DNA of 64,000 nucleotides from Plazaster borealis (lineage: Eukaryota; Echinodermata; Asteroidea; Forcipulatida; Labidiasteridae), in contig CM037460.1 in the NCBI GenBank assembly GCA_021014325.1, positions 22,830,544 to 22,894,543 of the forward strand, in the 5' to 3' direction. Of this stretch, positions 39,201-46,353 are shown piece by piece. Each line of letters opens with the position of its first letter. The stretch's first letter is position 1. Position numbers and translations under genes: made by a program. Below the pieces are notes generated by a model. That model was not told where the DNA came from, searched no databases, and saw only the letters and a program-made list of their open reading frames with translations.

Positions 39201-41397
39201 ACGTGCACTACCAACCTTACTATCACGGGACCTTCGGCTTAATGTCCCATACGAAGGACAAAGCAATTATGGTAAGTATTGCTCAAGGACACAAGTGTCA
39301 CGACCAGGACTCGAACCCACACTCTGCTGATCAGAAACACCAGAGCTTGAGTCCGGTGCTCTTAACCCCTCGGCCATGACACGCCATAATGGGTGAATCG
39401 ATACCTTTAGATTGCGCCCTCAGGTACACAGAAATAGTAATTTAATAATAACAATTTGGGAGAATAATCAGCTGAGAAGCCGGGGCTCCTTTGGCAGCCA
39501 GCCACATTATGATCATGAAGCACAGCCAGAGATTGAAAGTGTTTGATTTTTCTGGAAGGAGGAAAACCAGAGGGCTCGGAGAAAAATGCTCATGGCACAG
39601 GAGAGTACCAACGCACAACTCTATTCACATATGTGGCCTTAGCAGGGAATCGAACCAGGGCCAAAGTGGTGAGAGGCGAGCACTTTATACGCTAGCCACC
39701 CACACCACCCAAAGGGTAAAATCTGACGCATGTAACAAAGTGCCCAAGTTGTTCAGAAAAAAACATTTCATGATACAACTGAAAAACTTTTTAATTGAAA
39801 AAAATAAATAAAAATGTTTTACTTTAAAATTACAAGCCTGCGACGGACCAATTCAGGGCTCGAGTACAAAGAACAACTCTTGGGGGTGCCTGGTGGCAGT
39901 AAATTTACCAGGTAAATCAATTGTTCTTGAAAATGTGCACATGAATGCTCAGAACTACGTAAACAATGGAAATTTACCTGGTAAGTCTACTGCCAACTAG
40001 TACTCCCAAGCCACCTATTCGGTAAGGGTTGGCAGGAGTATCAAAATGGTTGACAAGGTTACAGGTTGTAAGGGTACATAGGTACGAGTTTGCAAGGGTC
40101 TGAGTTTGCAAGGGTCTGAGTTTGCAAGGGTCTAAGTTTGCAAGGGTCTGAGTTTGCAAGGGTCTGAGTTTGCAAGGGTCTGAGTTTGCAAGGGTCTGAG
40201 TTTGCAAGGGTCTGAGTTTGCAAGGGTCTGAGTTTGCAAGGGTCTGAGTTTTCAAGGGTCTGAGTTTGCAAGGGTCTGAGTTTGCAAGGGTCTGAGTTTG
40301 CAAGGGTCTGAGTTTGCAAGGGTCTGAGTTTGCAAAGGTCTGAGTTTGCAAGGGTCTGAGTTTGCAAGGGTCTGAGCTGCAAGGGTACGAGTTTGCAAGG
40401 GTCTGAGTTTACAAGGGTCTGAGTTTGCAAAGGTCTGAGTTTACAAGGGTCTGAGTTTGCAAAGGTCTGAGTTTGCAAGGGTCTGAGTTTGCAAGGGTCT
40501 GAGTTTGCAAGGGTCTGAGTTTGCAAGGGTCTGAGTTTGCAAGGGTCTGAGCTGCAAGGGTACGAGTTTGCAAGGGTCTGAGTTTGCAAGGATATGAGTT
40601 TGCAAGGGTCTGAGTTTGCAAGGGTCTGAGTTTGCAAGGGTCTGAGTTTGCAAGGGTCTGAGTTTGCGAGGGTCTGAGTTTGCAAGGATATGAGTTTGCA
40701 AGGGTACAAGTTTGCGAGGGTACAAGAGTACAAATTTTGCAAGAGTACAAGTTTGCAAAGGTACAAGTTTACAAGGGTACAAGTTTTCAAGGGTACAACT
40801 TTGTAAGGGTACAGGTTTTCAAGGGTACAGGTTTACAAGGGTACAAGTTTGCAAGGGTACAAGTTTACAAGGGTACAAGTTTTCAAGGGTACAAGCTTAC
40901 AAGGGTACAAGTTTGTAAGGGTACAAGTTTACAAGGGTACAAGTTTACAAGGGTACAAGTTTACAAGGGTACAACTTTGTAAGGGTAGGCCTACAAGTTT
41001 TCAAGGGTACAAGTTTACAAGGGTACAAGTTTGCAAGGGTACAAGTTTGCATGGGTACAAGTTTGAAAGGGTACAAGTTTGCATGGGTACAAGTTTGCAT
41101 GGGTACAGGTTTGCATGGGTACAGGTTTGAAAGGGTACAAGTTTGCATGGGTACAAGTTTGAAAGGGTACAAGTTTGCAAGAGTAAAAGTTTGAAAGGAT
41201 AAATTACTTTTAAATGGGACTAATACTTCCCTCAGTTCCGTTAGTAGCCTAATTCTCTGTAGATTGCTTAGTATTTATTTCTTAAATTATCCCTCTTTAT
41301 TTAATTGGATTACTTACCCATCATCACCAGAAGGTGCTGGCTTCCTCAACCAGATCTTACCAGCGTCTCTCTTGCTTACATCACAACTCTGCATCAT
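14296..41397 (-). CDS. TBC1D31: TBC1D31 (WDR67): WD40-TBC-coiled-coil centrosomal protein, complete, 23 coding exons
   Basis: Coding exons in transcript order: 41397-41318, 39003-38848, 37435-37320, 36736-36558, 35957-35809, 34523-34364, 33314-33114, about 32103-31885, 30777-30695, 29649-29503, 28061-27928, 26601-26468, 26161-25982, 25382-25203, 24240-24035, 22559-22424, 21812-21720, 20679-20539, 18304-18188, 17141-17064, 16396-16333, 15342-15241, 14447-14296. Phases agree throughout. The total is about 3,207 nt or 1,068 residues, close to what I remember for human (about 1,066). Start: two tandem ATGs (41397, 41394) directly preceded by an in-frame TGA. The N-terminus MQSCDVSKRDAGKIW resembles human MQSTDLGNKESGKIW. 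Family role: centrosome/centriolar-satellite scaffold linked to cilia. A single-exon 5' UTR is not established. The inner edge of exon 8 is uncertain by about 2 bp. Confidence 0.93.
14700..15118 (-). mobile_element. tRNA-Leu/Ser-like SINE, family L, antisense
   Basis: Reverse-complement copy in TBC1D31 intron 22: tail side with TATATAGAGCACG near 14720, body with AAACACAGGACC, head with GATCCGAAACACCAGAGCTT and the tRNA-like GCTCAGCCATG at about 15100. Diverged, with small indels. Confidence 0.65.
15425..15690 (-). mobile_element. tRNA-derived SINE, family A, antisense
   Basis: GGGTTGGACAAAGAAAATTG followed by the inverted B box GAACCTGCAACC and the inverted A-box region CCAACTGAGCTAG, then CAGTCTCCCTATTTTGTCC. 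This is the reverse complement of the 1680 and 5100 copies. It lies in TBC1D31 intron 21. Confidence 0.7.
15738..16103. mobile_element. TTAA-bounded MITE, family 2
   Basis: TTAAAGGCATTGTACACG at left and ACGATGCCTTTAA at right, with TTAA at 15738-15741 and 16100-16103. A central hairpin reads GAAGCGTTATGCGTAACGCT and continues TCTC. It sits between TBC1D31 exons 21 and 22. Confidence 0.75.
16543..16678. repeat. Two exact tandem copies of a 68-bp unit
   Basis: CAAATTAATAAGCAACTG begins each unit and AAAAAAGTGTTT ends it (16543-16610 and 16611-16678). I see no differences. Intronic in TBC1D31. Confidence 0.85.
16860..17055. repeat. AT-rich simple repeat (TAAA)n / (AAT)n
   Basis: Mixed AAATA and AAT microsatellite that runs to within about 10 bp of the donor of TBC1D31 exon 20 (exon 17064-17141). 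Confidence 0.8.
18468..18700 (-). repeat. Dispersed repeat with (TTTA)n head, family 9
   Basis: A TTTATTTATTTATTTTGGTT run followed by AAAAACACATAGTATGGTCG. The same arrangement occurs at 29740-29960 with AAAAACACAAAACATGGTCG. It is probably the antisense 3' end of a retroposon. TBC1D31 intron. Confidence 0.5.
19101..19130. repeat. Perfect 30-bp palindrome
   Basis: AAGCAACTGGCAGGA followed directly by its complement TCCTGCCAGTTGCTT, with no spacer. It lies in the TBC1D31 intron between exons 18 and 19. A second hairpin (CCTGTCTTTATCC / GGATAAAGACAGG) lies at about 19395-19424. Confidence 0.9.
19739..20053. mobile_element. piggyBac-like MITE, family 7
   Basis: TTAA then CCCCTTAGAGACCAT at left; ATGGTCTCTATAGGG then TTAA at right. 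TTAA plus CCC ends are the hallmark of piggyBac-superfamily transposons. Other copies: 31441-31781, 49875-50192 and 52113-52416. The interior carries GCGGCTTGTACC and AATGCCCATAGC blocks. TBC1D31 intron. Confidence 0.8.
20117..20538 (+). mobile_element. tRNA-Leu/Ser-like SINE, family L, abutting a TBC1D31 exon
   Basis: Full-length: head GGCGTGTCGTGGAAGAGCG, variable arm, B box GGTTCGAATCC, body AGCGCTATATAAGAACTGCG, and a tail of TATTATTGTTATTATTAC ending at 20538. TBC1D31 exon 18 begins at 20539, so the minus-strand donor (gtaataataacaataatacg) is the reverse complement of the SINE tail. Confidence 0.85.
20700..20850 (+). mobile_element. LINE reverse-transcriptase tail fragment
   Basis: Short stretches resemble the extreme C-terminus of CR1/L2-like proteins: DSRIWNALPENL, then after a frame change FQQQLKTNSFKLAFPAT. 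It is broken by stops and frameshifts. Intronic in TBC1D31. Confidence 0.55.
22727..22870. mobile_element. Palindromic MITE, family 11
   Basis: Ends TTTTTGAGATATGGTGG and CCACCATATCTCAAAATGG are inverted, with matching inner parts. A better copy lies at 42189-42311. Intron of TBC1D31. Confidence 0.65.
22915..23090. mobile_element. Family 5 palindromic-end MITE
   Basis: GGGCCCAATTTCAATATTGC at left and AGCAGCTCTATGAAATTGGGGCC at right enclose the usual GGATACCAGTCACAGATTG and TTTTGGCTGGTGACC blocks. Confidence 0.7.
24274..24632 (+). mobile_element. tRNA-Leu/Ser-like SINE, family L
   Basis: CGTGGCGTGTTGTGACCGG head, GTTTCTGATCAGCAGAGTG, the body GTCCCGTGTGTTGTGTAATG and CAGTGCACTTATCATAAAG, and the tail TACTATTATTATT. 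It starts about 33 bp beyond TBC1D31 exon 15. Confidence 0.75.
25203..32103 (-). CDS. TBC1D31: TBC1D31 coding exons 8-14: basic linker and TBC domain
   Basis: Exon 8 (about 31885-32103) is a low-complexity basic Thr/Arg linker (PPPVIVKVASGRTKKK...). Exons 9-14 carry the TBC-type helical domain: LPEGLDLNRLHSILKGYGEY, YPIKSRKLLRVLQRTLSGLA, PLMAFPFVKLFQNNQL, NWCQQWFEFFPNPPVNVLSM, LWDNIFSNHP and KGQYPIFNKYPKFIVDY. These match my recollection of human TBC1D31 almost block for block. The usual RabGAP IxxDxxR and YxQ catalytic motifs are not recognisable. Exon 14's acceptor lies in a 177-bp tandem duplication. Confidence 0.92.
25368..25721. repeat. 177-bp tandem duplication across a TBC1D31 splice acceptor
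   Basis: Units 25368-25544 and 25545-25721 differ by one base that I can see (GTTGAGAAC against GTTAAGAAC). The first unit contains 15 nt of exon 14 (minus TACTTCTTCCACCAC) plus its acceptor. The second unit therefore carries an unused copy of the acceptor and exon start. Confidence 0.9.
26190..26400 (-). mobile_element. tRNA-Leu/Ser-like SINE, family L, antisense 3' part
   Basis: Tail AATAATAATAATACTGAG, then TATAGCGCTTTATCACACCC, AAAGTGCTCAGTATTTTTTG and GTAATGGTTTACAAGGTGCT. The tRNA head is missing. TBC1D31 intron 12. Confidence 0.7.
26785..27015 (+). mobile_element. tRNA-derived SINE, family D
   Basis: GGTTGGCTCAGTGGTTTCTT head with B box GGTTCGAATCCCACC, then TGGATTGGGTTTTCAGTCC and an end of AATTGTGCTGTTGGATGTGT followed by AATAAAAAA. 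An antisense copy is at 50450-50690. Confidence 0.75.
28239..28610 (+). mobile_element. Composite SINE: family L head joined to family 8 body
   Basis: The head GGCGTGTCGTGGCCGAGCGG and B box GGTTTGAATCCC are followed by CTTTCAGCCCCAGGAGTAGG and end GGCGATCTCTTATAAAATAA. The family 8 block is also found without a head at 2115 and 11128. TBC1D31 intron 10. Confidence 0.65.
30110..30555. mobile_element. Antisense SINE inserted into an older dispersed repeat
   Basis: The host repeat, also seen whole at 23852-23985, reads TATGTTATATTTTGAAAAG up to 30215 and resumes TATATTTTGAGAAGAGTAGT from 30518. The insert (about 30216-30514) is an antisense family L variant whose head ends GGCCACGACACGCCAC. 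A duplication of about 14 bp (TATATTTTGARAAG) flanks it. TBC1D31 intron. Confidence 0.7.
31441..31781. mobile_element. piggyBac-like MITE, family 7
   Basis: TTAA then CCCTTTAGAGAACATTCAT; ends CGCTATGGTCTGTAAAGGA then TTAA. It contains a direct repeat of about 39 bp (GCTATGGGCATTTTGGTACA, GCCGCTTGTGGCC) at about 31690-31765. TBC1D31 intron 8. Confidence 0.75.
32601..32982. mobile_element. TTAA-bounded MITE, family 1
   Basis: TTAAAGGCACTGAACACG and GTACGATGCCTTTAA, with TTAA at 32601-32604 and 32979-32982, inverted relative to the 4721 copy. TBC1D31 intron 7. Confidence 0.8.
33114..41397 (-). CDS. TBC1D31: TBC1D31 coding exons 1-7: N-terminal WD40 repeat region
   Basis: Encodes roughly residues 1-347. 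WD-type strands are visible: SGDSFVAADHQGNIYVFDL, EYLAALADCSLKCFDT, GRYALTTSSDTSLLWDLDTF, MTCFRDDSIFAWE, GRFLVAGGKSRFLHIWALDT, VGVLSQDGIMRFLNI and GRHITAVVESGCVNVYSV. Together these suggest one seven-bladed propeller, a likely protein-docking surface. Introns hold the 16-bp minisatellite (intron 1), SINEs, MITEs and a minus-strand LINE fragment. Confidence 0.9.
33488..34141. mobile_element. Two neighbouring family 5 MITEs
   Basis: 33488-33686 has GGGCCCAATTTCATAGAGCT and AGCAGCTCTATGAAATTGGC. 33974-34141 has GAGCCCAGTTTCATAAAGCT and AGCAGTTCTATGAAAGCGGG. They are separated by unrelated intron sequence of TBC1D31 intron 6. Confidence 0.7.
34622..35025. mobile_element. TTAA-bounded MITE, family 2
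   Basis: TTAAAAGCATTGTACTTG at left and CGTGTACGATGCCTTTAA at right; TTAA at 34622-34625 and 35022-35025. The interior has GGAGCGGTTATGTCCACGC and the hairpin GAAGCGTTACGGGTAACGCT. TBC1D31 intron 5. Confidence 0.75.
35525..35770 (-). mobile_element. tRNA-Leu/Ser-like SINE, family L, antisense
   Basis: Antisense head at the right edge: CACACTCTGCTGATCAGAAA, CACCAGAGCTT and TTAACCGCTCGGCCG. It is preceded by AAACACCGGGGTTAATCCC. TBC1D31 intron 5. Confidence 0.65.
36303..36500 (-). mobile_element. LINE reverse-transcriptase fragment, antisense
   Basis: Open on the minus strand, in the same direction as TBC1D31. Visible motifs: FEFCNALLINLPDNQINRLQ, RLQNTATRLVT, HISLILQALHLLPVHERI. These match the C-terminal end of CR1/L2-like reverse transcriptases. 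It sits inside TBC1D31 intron 4, has no start or stop of its own and is not functional. Confidence 0.75.
37825..38250 (+). mobile_element. tRNA-Leu/Ser-like SINE, family L
   Basis: Full-length: GTGGCGTGTCGTGGCCGAGG with a small internal duplication (GGCCGAGGCCGAGCGG), B box GGTTCGAATCC, body and tail TATTATTATTTA. It is very close to the 20117 copy, so relatively young. TBC1D31 intron 2. Confidence 0.8.
39085..39385 (-). mobile_element. tRNA-Leu/Ser-like SINE, family L, antisense
   Basis: CTATGTGAACCAGGAACACA, GGGACCTTCGGCTTAATGTC, CACACTCTGCTGATCAGAAA and CCCCTCGGCCATGACACGCC, in antisense order. TBC1D31 intron 1. Confidence 0.7.
39475..39710 (-). mobile_element. tRNA-like SINE, another family, antisense
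   Basis: An inverted B box, GGGAATCGAACCAGGG, and an inverted A-box-like end, CGCTAGCCACCCACACCAC, follow AGCCAGCCACATTATGATCA. This is the only copy in the window. TBC1D31 intron 1. Confidence 0.5.
40065..41205. repeat. 16-bp minisatellite, two subdomains, about 70 copies
   Basis: Left half (40065 to about 40690): mostly GGGTCTGAGTTTGCAA. Right half (about 40690-41205): mostly GGGTACAAGTTTGCAA and variants (TTTACAA, TTTTCAA, TTTGCAT). A 16-bp unit shifts frame by one each copy and repeats in frame every 48 bp. None of the three frames contains a stop, so long spurious reading frames appear on both strands. It lies in TBC1D31 intron 1, about 110 bp from coding exon 1. Confidence 0.95.
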
Positions 41398-42188
41398 TCA
41401 TTTGTTGGGATAACATTTCCTTGAATGTAGTACTGTGGTATTAAAATGATAATAAAAATCAATTGCTTCTCAGTGTTAAAACATACCATGTTGGTTTATG
41501 TTTAAAATCAGTCTTGGATACAGCTACAGCGTCTATCTGTTTGAAATCCACATTAAACAATGTAGTGAGTCATTGGCTAGGGCCTGTATAAGTAATACAT
41601 GAATATTCATATAGGGCAAAAATCTACCTAAAAAGACACAAACACAAATTGTGTCAATTAAGTCAAACAAATAAAATTCAAAAGAAAATTACATAATTTT
41701 TTTTTTTCACAAAACATAAAATAATGACACAAAAATATTGTTAAAATTTAAAAATATCATCATAACAAGGACAAAATGAAAAAAAAAACCCAAAGAAAAA
41801 CAAAGAAAAACCGAGAGGAGTCCTTGTTGCAGTCCTGCATTTGCGAGCAGGGCCCAATTTCTGCTTAATGCCGAATTCTGCACTTCAATCACCATTCTTC
41901 ACTTACAATTCAGGGCAAGCACCAAATTTCTGCGCAGCTAGCTGGGTAAGCAAAGAATGCTAGCGCACAAGCAAAAATTCCCTGCGCACGTGTGAAATAC
42001 GCTTGACGTTGAATTTCCAGCTTCGGTAAGCGCTGATTCTTTGCTTACGAAGTTAAGGTTAGCAGAGCCATTGAAATCAACCACCTAGACCATGATCCAG
42101 TGTCAAGAGGTCAGTTTGAATCCTGTGTAAGTAACTAGCAGCAGGTACCATAACCCAATCAATAAATAAACTGCCACTATAGTGCCAA

Positions 42189-42311
42189 TAAGCCATTTTG
42201 GGATATGGTGGACACAATACTAATGCACTCTTGGTTTGGGTAAATCTGTCTGTTTACACCCAAACCAACAGTGCACTCCTGTTGTGTCCACCATATCTCA
42301 AAAAGGCTAAA
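42189..42311. mobile_element. Near-palindromic MITE, family 11
   Basis: AGCCATTTTGGGATATGGTG and the mirrored CACCATATCTCAAAAAGGCT, with matching inner arms (GGACACAA / TTGTGTCC; TTTGGTTTGGGT / ACCCAAACCAA). The whole 123 bp can fold into one hairpin. Confidence 0.75.
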
Positions 42312-42807
42312 TCACTTCGTAGCCCCAGCCCTGTAGCTAGTGTCAATCCAGGATACAAAGTTAATTCAATAATTGGCACTAGACCCAGTATTACTGGGGC
42401 GTTGTAGGCCTACTCCTTTGTCAAAGAAATTGACATCTTCAGTCGTACGACCGAAGATGTCAACATTTTTTTAAAAAGGAGTACAGCGCGCCCCTCGCTG
42501 GCTCTAAATTGGCACTAGTTAGGGGGCTATGGCTAGCCCAGGTTGGACTCTCCGTTCGGCTAGGTCTATGGCCATACCACAGACATTTCTATTTTATTTT
42601 ATTTAATACAATGTAATTGCATCTAAGATAATGAATAGTATTCATGTTTTACCACACACTGCACTGGGCATACGGTGCTTATCATACATCGGTGTAAACT
42701 TATGTAAGGCTGAAACGATATGTTCTCTTTGGTGTCCAGAAGTAGGCCTTCATTTAAGCCAAAGTTTTGCCTTGGCTACACTAGTGCAGACTGACTTAGT
42801 TTTCTAA

Positions 42808-43561
42808 TAGACTGTGCAAGTCTCACGCGTAATCGAACTTCCGGGACCATTTTTTGTAGTCCCAACTATAAGGAGTTTTACGTTGGCAAGATTTTGTTTC
42901 GTCTATTATTTTAGTTTAACATACTTTATGACCATGAAAATTAAATATGTTGTTGGGAATGTAATACTAAGTGATAAAAACTATGAAAGTAAAATCAAAT
43001 CAACAATACAAAGAAGAAAACCCAATACTTAAACTTGACCTCTGCTTCCGGTTACTTGCAAAAAATTAAGAATTTGTGCCCACCTCCGATCACCAAATTT
43101 GTTTTGCGATTATGATGACCAGACGCTGTAATTATCAAACACTTAGCCTTTGCATTGCAGTAGATAGGTTGTCGAGGCGTCAGTCCTCTTTAAATAGCGT
43201 CACGCGTTAATGATACGCCCGTGCGATCATCGCGCATCTGCGTTTAAACCTGCTTTTAGTGGTTGCACGTACTCAGGCGTGGATTTACAAAAGGGGTTCC
43301 TAAAAAGTTAAGATCAAATATTAAGCATGTCCCACAGTTTTTAGTTTGTTTCACTTCCAACAAATTTTAACAAATGATTTGTGTGTTTATTATGAAAGCT
43401 CAAACTCATTTTATACAAATTGTAATGATTATTTTTGTTGGTCAGATTTTTTCATAGATCTAATTTAAAAACAATGATTTGATTTCAGAAAAAAATATGT
43501 TCTTCGCTTGACGTGTTTTCTCGCTATACGACACCATACGCGCGAGACTTGCACAGTCTAT
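42808..43561. mobile_element. TA-flanked terminal-inverted-repeat element, family 10
   Basis: The ends TAGACTGTGCAAGTCTCACG and CGCGAGACTTGCACAGTCTA are inverted with a single mismatch over 22 bp and are bounded by TA. Truncated copies at 58470-58830 and 60826-61096 share the interior (TTTAGTTTAACATA, GACTTGACCTCCG). The TA borders suggest a mariner-like non-autonomous element. Confidence 0.65.
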
Positions 43562-44117
43562 GACTAGTATGGTCTTTACCTCCATGGTTTTAGCATGTTT
43601 AGTATTACTAAATACAGTAGGCCTATGTAACTAAAATTATCTACATAAACAAACTACAAAACGTTCTTCTAGTAAGTTTAACTCTTTCCATTGATTATTT
43701 GTATTTTGTGAAATCCAAACAAATAAATCATTACCTTTGAACGGGCTGGTCAAAATAGGCACAATAAATAATGTCAAAAGAGAATGTTTTGCACTTTTGG
43801 ATTATGATTGAATATGGCGCTCCCTGATTGTTTCCCACCACAGACTCTCCACCCAGTATATTATACAACTCTTGAGGGCGCTGTAGCAGTTGTATTTTTG
43901 CGAAAGTTGTTATTGGTTGTGTATTCGCCACGTAATCCTAACGTTAAGCGCATTTAGGACTAATCTCCAGATTGCGCGCAAGTTTGAGATCGAGCGCTCA
44001 ATCTACAGACTGGGCAGCTGACGGTGCTGCTCAAAGTAGGGATTTGCCCAAAGTAGATATTTGGTCCAATAACAGTTTTTAACATAATTCCAAACTCATA
44101 AATTGATTTTTTTAGAG

Positions 44118-45238
44118 TGTTTACAATGGTCTGTATACGTTTGGTATTGACTCTGAAAATTAATGGCAATAAAAACTTACTTGGTAAGAAGTACAGCAGC
44201 TTTGGATAGTAGGCCTACCGCTTTTTGAGAAGCTTTTCACTTCGAAGTAGGCTACTGCGGCCTTTTTATGGAAAAATATATCACTTTTTATCAAAAAACT
44301 TTTAAATCTGAGAAGCGTTACTGAGTTTTACTGACAGTAACGTTTCTCATATTGTGCATTCCAATTGCAGATTATTCTTCCCAGTTCCTCGGCGTGGACG
44401 CAACCGCTACAGATTTTCGGCAATATCTAAAAAACGCCAACACCTTTAAAGGCACTAGACACTATTGGTAATTACTCAAAATAATTGTTGGCATAAAACT
44501 TACTTGGTAACGATCAATGGAGAGCTGTTGATAGTATAAAACATTGTGAGAAACGGCTCCCTCTGAAGTAACGTCGTTTTTGAGAAAAAAAAAGTAATTT
44601 GAATTCATTTCGAGACCTCACCCGTGAGGTCTCGAAATCAGAAGCCTTGAAAGCACACAACTTCGTGTGACAAGGGTGTTTTTCTTCCATTATTATCTCG
44701 CAACTTCGATGACCAATTGAGTTCAAATTTCACAGGTTTGTTATTTTGTGCATATATGTTGAGATACACCAAGTGAGAAGACTGGTCTTTGGTAATTACC
44801 AAAGATGTCCAGTGTCTTTAAAGGGTGTGTACAACATTGGTAAGAATGAAAATATAAATGCTCACAGATTTGCATATAACTTACATGGTATAAAGATGGT
44901 CATGGTAGAAAAATTCCCTTGAAATAGTTTTGCTTGAAATGCCATAGTTTTTACGAAATGAGTAAAATAATTCCGATTGAAAAAAAGTTAAAACACATAA
45001 GGTTTTTTTTCATTGTTTTCTCATGACTGCGAAGACCGATTTAGCTTAAACTTTCACAGGTTTGTTATTTCATGTATATGTTGGGTCACATCGAGTTTGG
45101 ATACAGGTCTTTGGCAATTAACAATGTTGTACACACCCTTTAAATGAAGTTCACACCGCATGGTATATATCTACAACTGTTTAGAATCATTGAAACAAAC
45201 AGTGGGTTCCAATTACCAAACGTTTACAACCCCTTTAA
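44118..45238. mobile_element. Four TTAA MITEs stacked end to end
   Basis: Family 2 copy (about 44118-44449), family 1 variant (44446-44821), family 3 (44818-45143) and a family 2 right end (45140-45238). Adjacent members share one TTAA at 44446, 44818 and 45140. Confidence 0.8.
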
Positions 45239-45683
45239 TAAAAAGAGAAGTTCTTAAAAGGTTATATTTGGTCAGATCAGATGTGCCACGGGCTATTTAC
45301 AGATTTCGTTAAAGACAGGCAAGAGGTCGGACGGCCCCTGAACGAGGACATTCCAAAATGTAAAAACCGTGGGTTATAATCTGATTCCCCCCAACGCAAT
45401 GACCAATTACGACGCGCGCACCGCACTTACACGTGCCTGTAGGCCTCTGCCCGCCATTTTGGATACACAAAATGTACGCACTTTTGACTCCCAAAACGGT
45501 AATATGGTAGATACGCATCGTGTGACACATGCGTTCTGCAATCGTGCAAGGGATCATTGTCTTCTCAATTTTGAAAAACACTGCCCTTTTACTCAGCAAA
45601 TTAATACAAGAGGAACCCTGCATTAAACCATAGAGACCTACCTGTCAGTGAAGTTATTGTTTAGGCCTAAATAGGCTAAAGGC

Positions 45684-46034
45684 TTAAAGGCACTGAACAC
45701 GTTTGACCAGTGTTCTCACTTGGTGTATCCCAACATATACATAAAATAACAAACATGTGAAAATTTGGGCTCAATTGGTCATCGAAGCTGCAAGAAAATG
45801 ATGAAAGAAAAAACACCCTTGTTGTACAATTTGTGTGCTTTCAGATAGGAATAAAAGGCTTCTCGCAAGAAGTCTTAGTGAGAAATTACCTCTTTCTCAA
45901 AAACTACGTAATTACTTCATAGGGAGTCGTTTCTCACAATGTTGTATACTATCAACAGCTCTCCGTTGCTCGTTACCAAGTGAGTTTTTATGCTAATATA
46001 TATTTTGAGTAATTACCAAACGTGTTCGTGCACT
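45684..46034. mobile_element. TTAA MITE, family 1, right end decayed
   Basis: Begins TTAAAGGCACTGAACACG with a small deletion straight after, runs through the usual interior, and ends near ATTACCAAACGTGTTCGTGC without TTAA. It lies about 320 bp upstream of the DERL1 start codon. Confidence 0.7.
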
Positions 46035-46353
46035 CGCCAGTTGGAGGTTGCAACAAACTTCCTTCGCTGCCCCGCGCACAGTTATTGAGGGACAATCTGC
46101 AGATTGAGCGCGCAATATGGGAATGATGAGAGCGAGGCTAAAATTCCTCAAAATGAGCAGCGCAATCTGCAGACTGGGCAAATCCCCAAAATGTGTTCAA
46201 CATAACAATTGCGGCCGTAACTCAAATTGCCAACGAGTCGCCAATTTATCAGAAAACCCATCTCTTGTTTCGAAACCATAACTGTATAATTGTCTTTGAA
46301 GCACTTCTGGCTGGACGCAGATCTTTGGTTGATATCTATATTCAACAGCAGTG

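Larger units (their letters stand above)
41398..46353. promoter_or_regulatory. Divergent intergenic region between TBC1D31 and DERL1
   Basis: About 5 kb between the two start codons. It must hold both promoters and any non-coding first exons, but I see no clear TATA box or splice-linked 5' exon. It contains the family 11 palindrome (42189-42311), a 750-bp TA-flanked inverted-end element (42808-43561), the stacked TTAA MITEs (44118-45238) and a family 1 copy (45684-46034). Two related GC-richer blocks with CAATCTGCAGATTGAGCGC-like sequence lie near 43958-44048 and 46090-46195. Confidence 0.5.

Noticed and set aside
39974..40790. Long open frames of up to 243 codons rich in CKLRPLQTQTLANSDP-type repeats
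   Set aside because: They arise because the 16-bp minisatellite unit has no stop in any frame. All three frames and both strands are open, and the protein repeat is exactly the 48-bp period. It is intronic, not a gene.
40065..41205. CRISPR-like regular array
   Set aside because: Units are directly adjacent, with no unique spacers, in an intron of a eukaryotic gene.
43731..43931. Minus-strand 66-codon frame upstream of TBC1D31
   Set aside because: No family resemblance and no link to the verified start exon. It may overlap a 5' UTR, but nothing supports coding.
45309..45626. Overlapping frames on both strands just upstream of DERL1
   Set aside because: Both strands are open over the same bases in a GC-richer promoter-proximal region. 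There is no homology and no splice link to DERL1 exon 1, whose own start is well supported.
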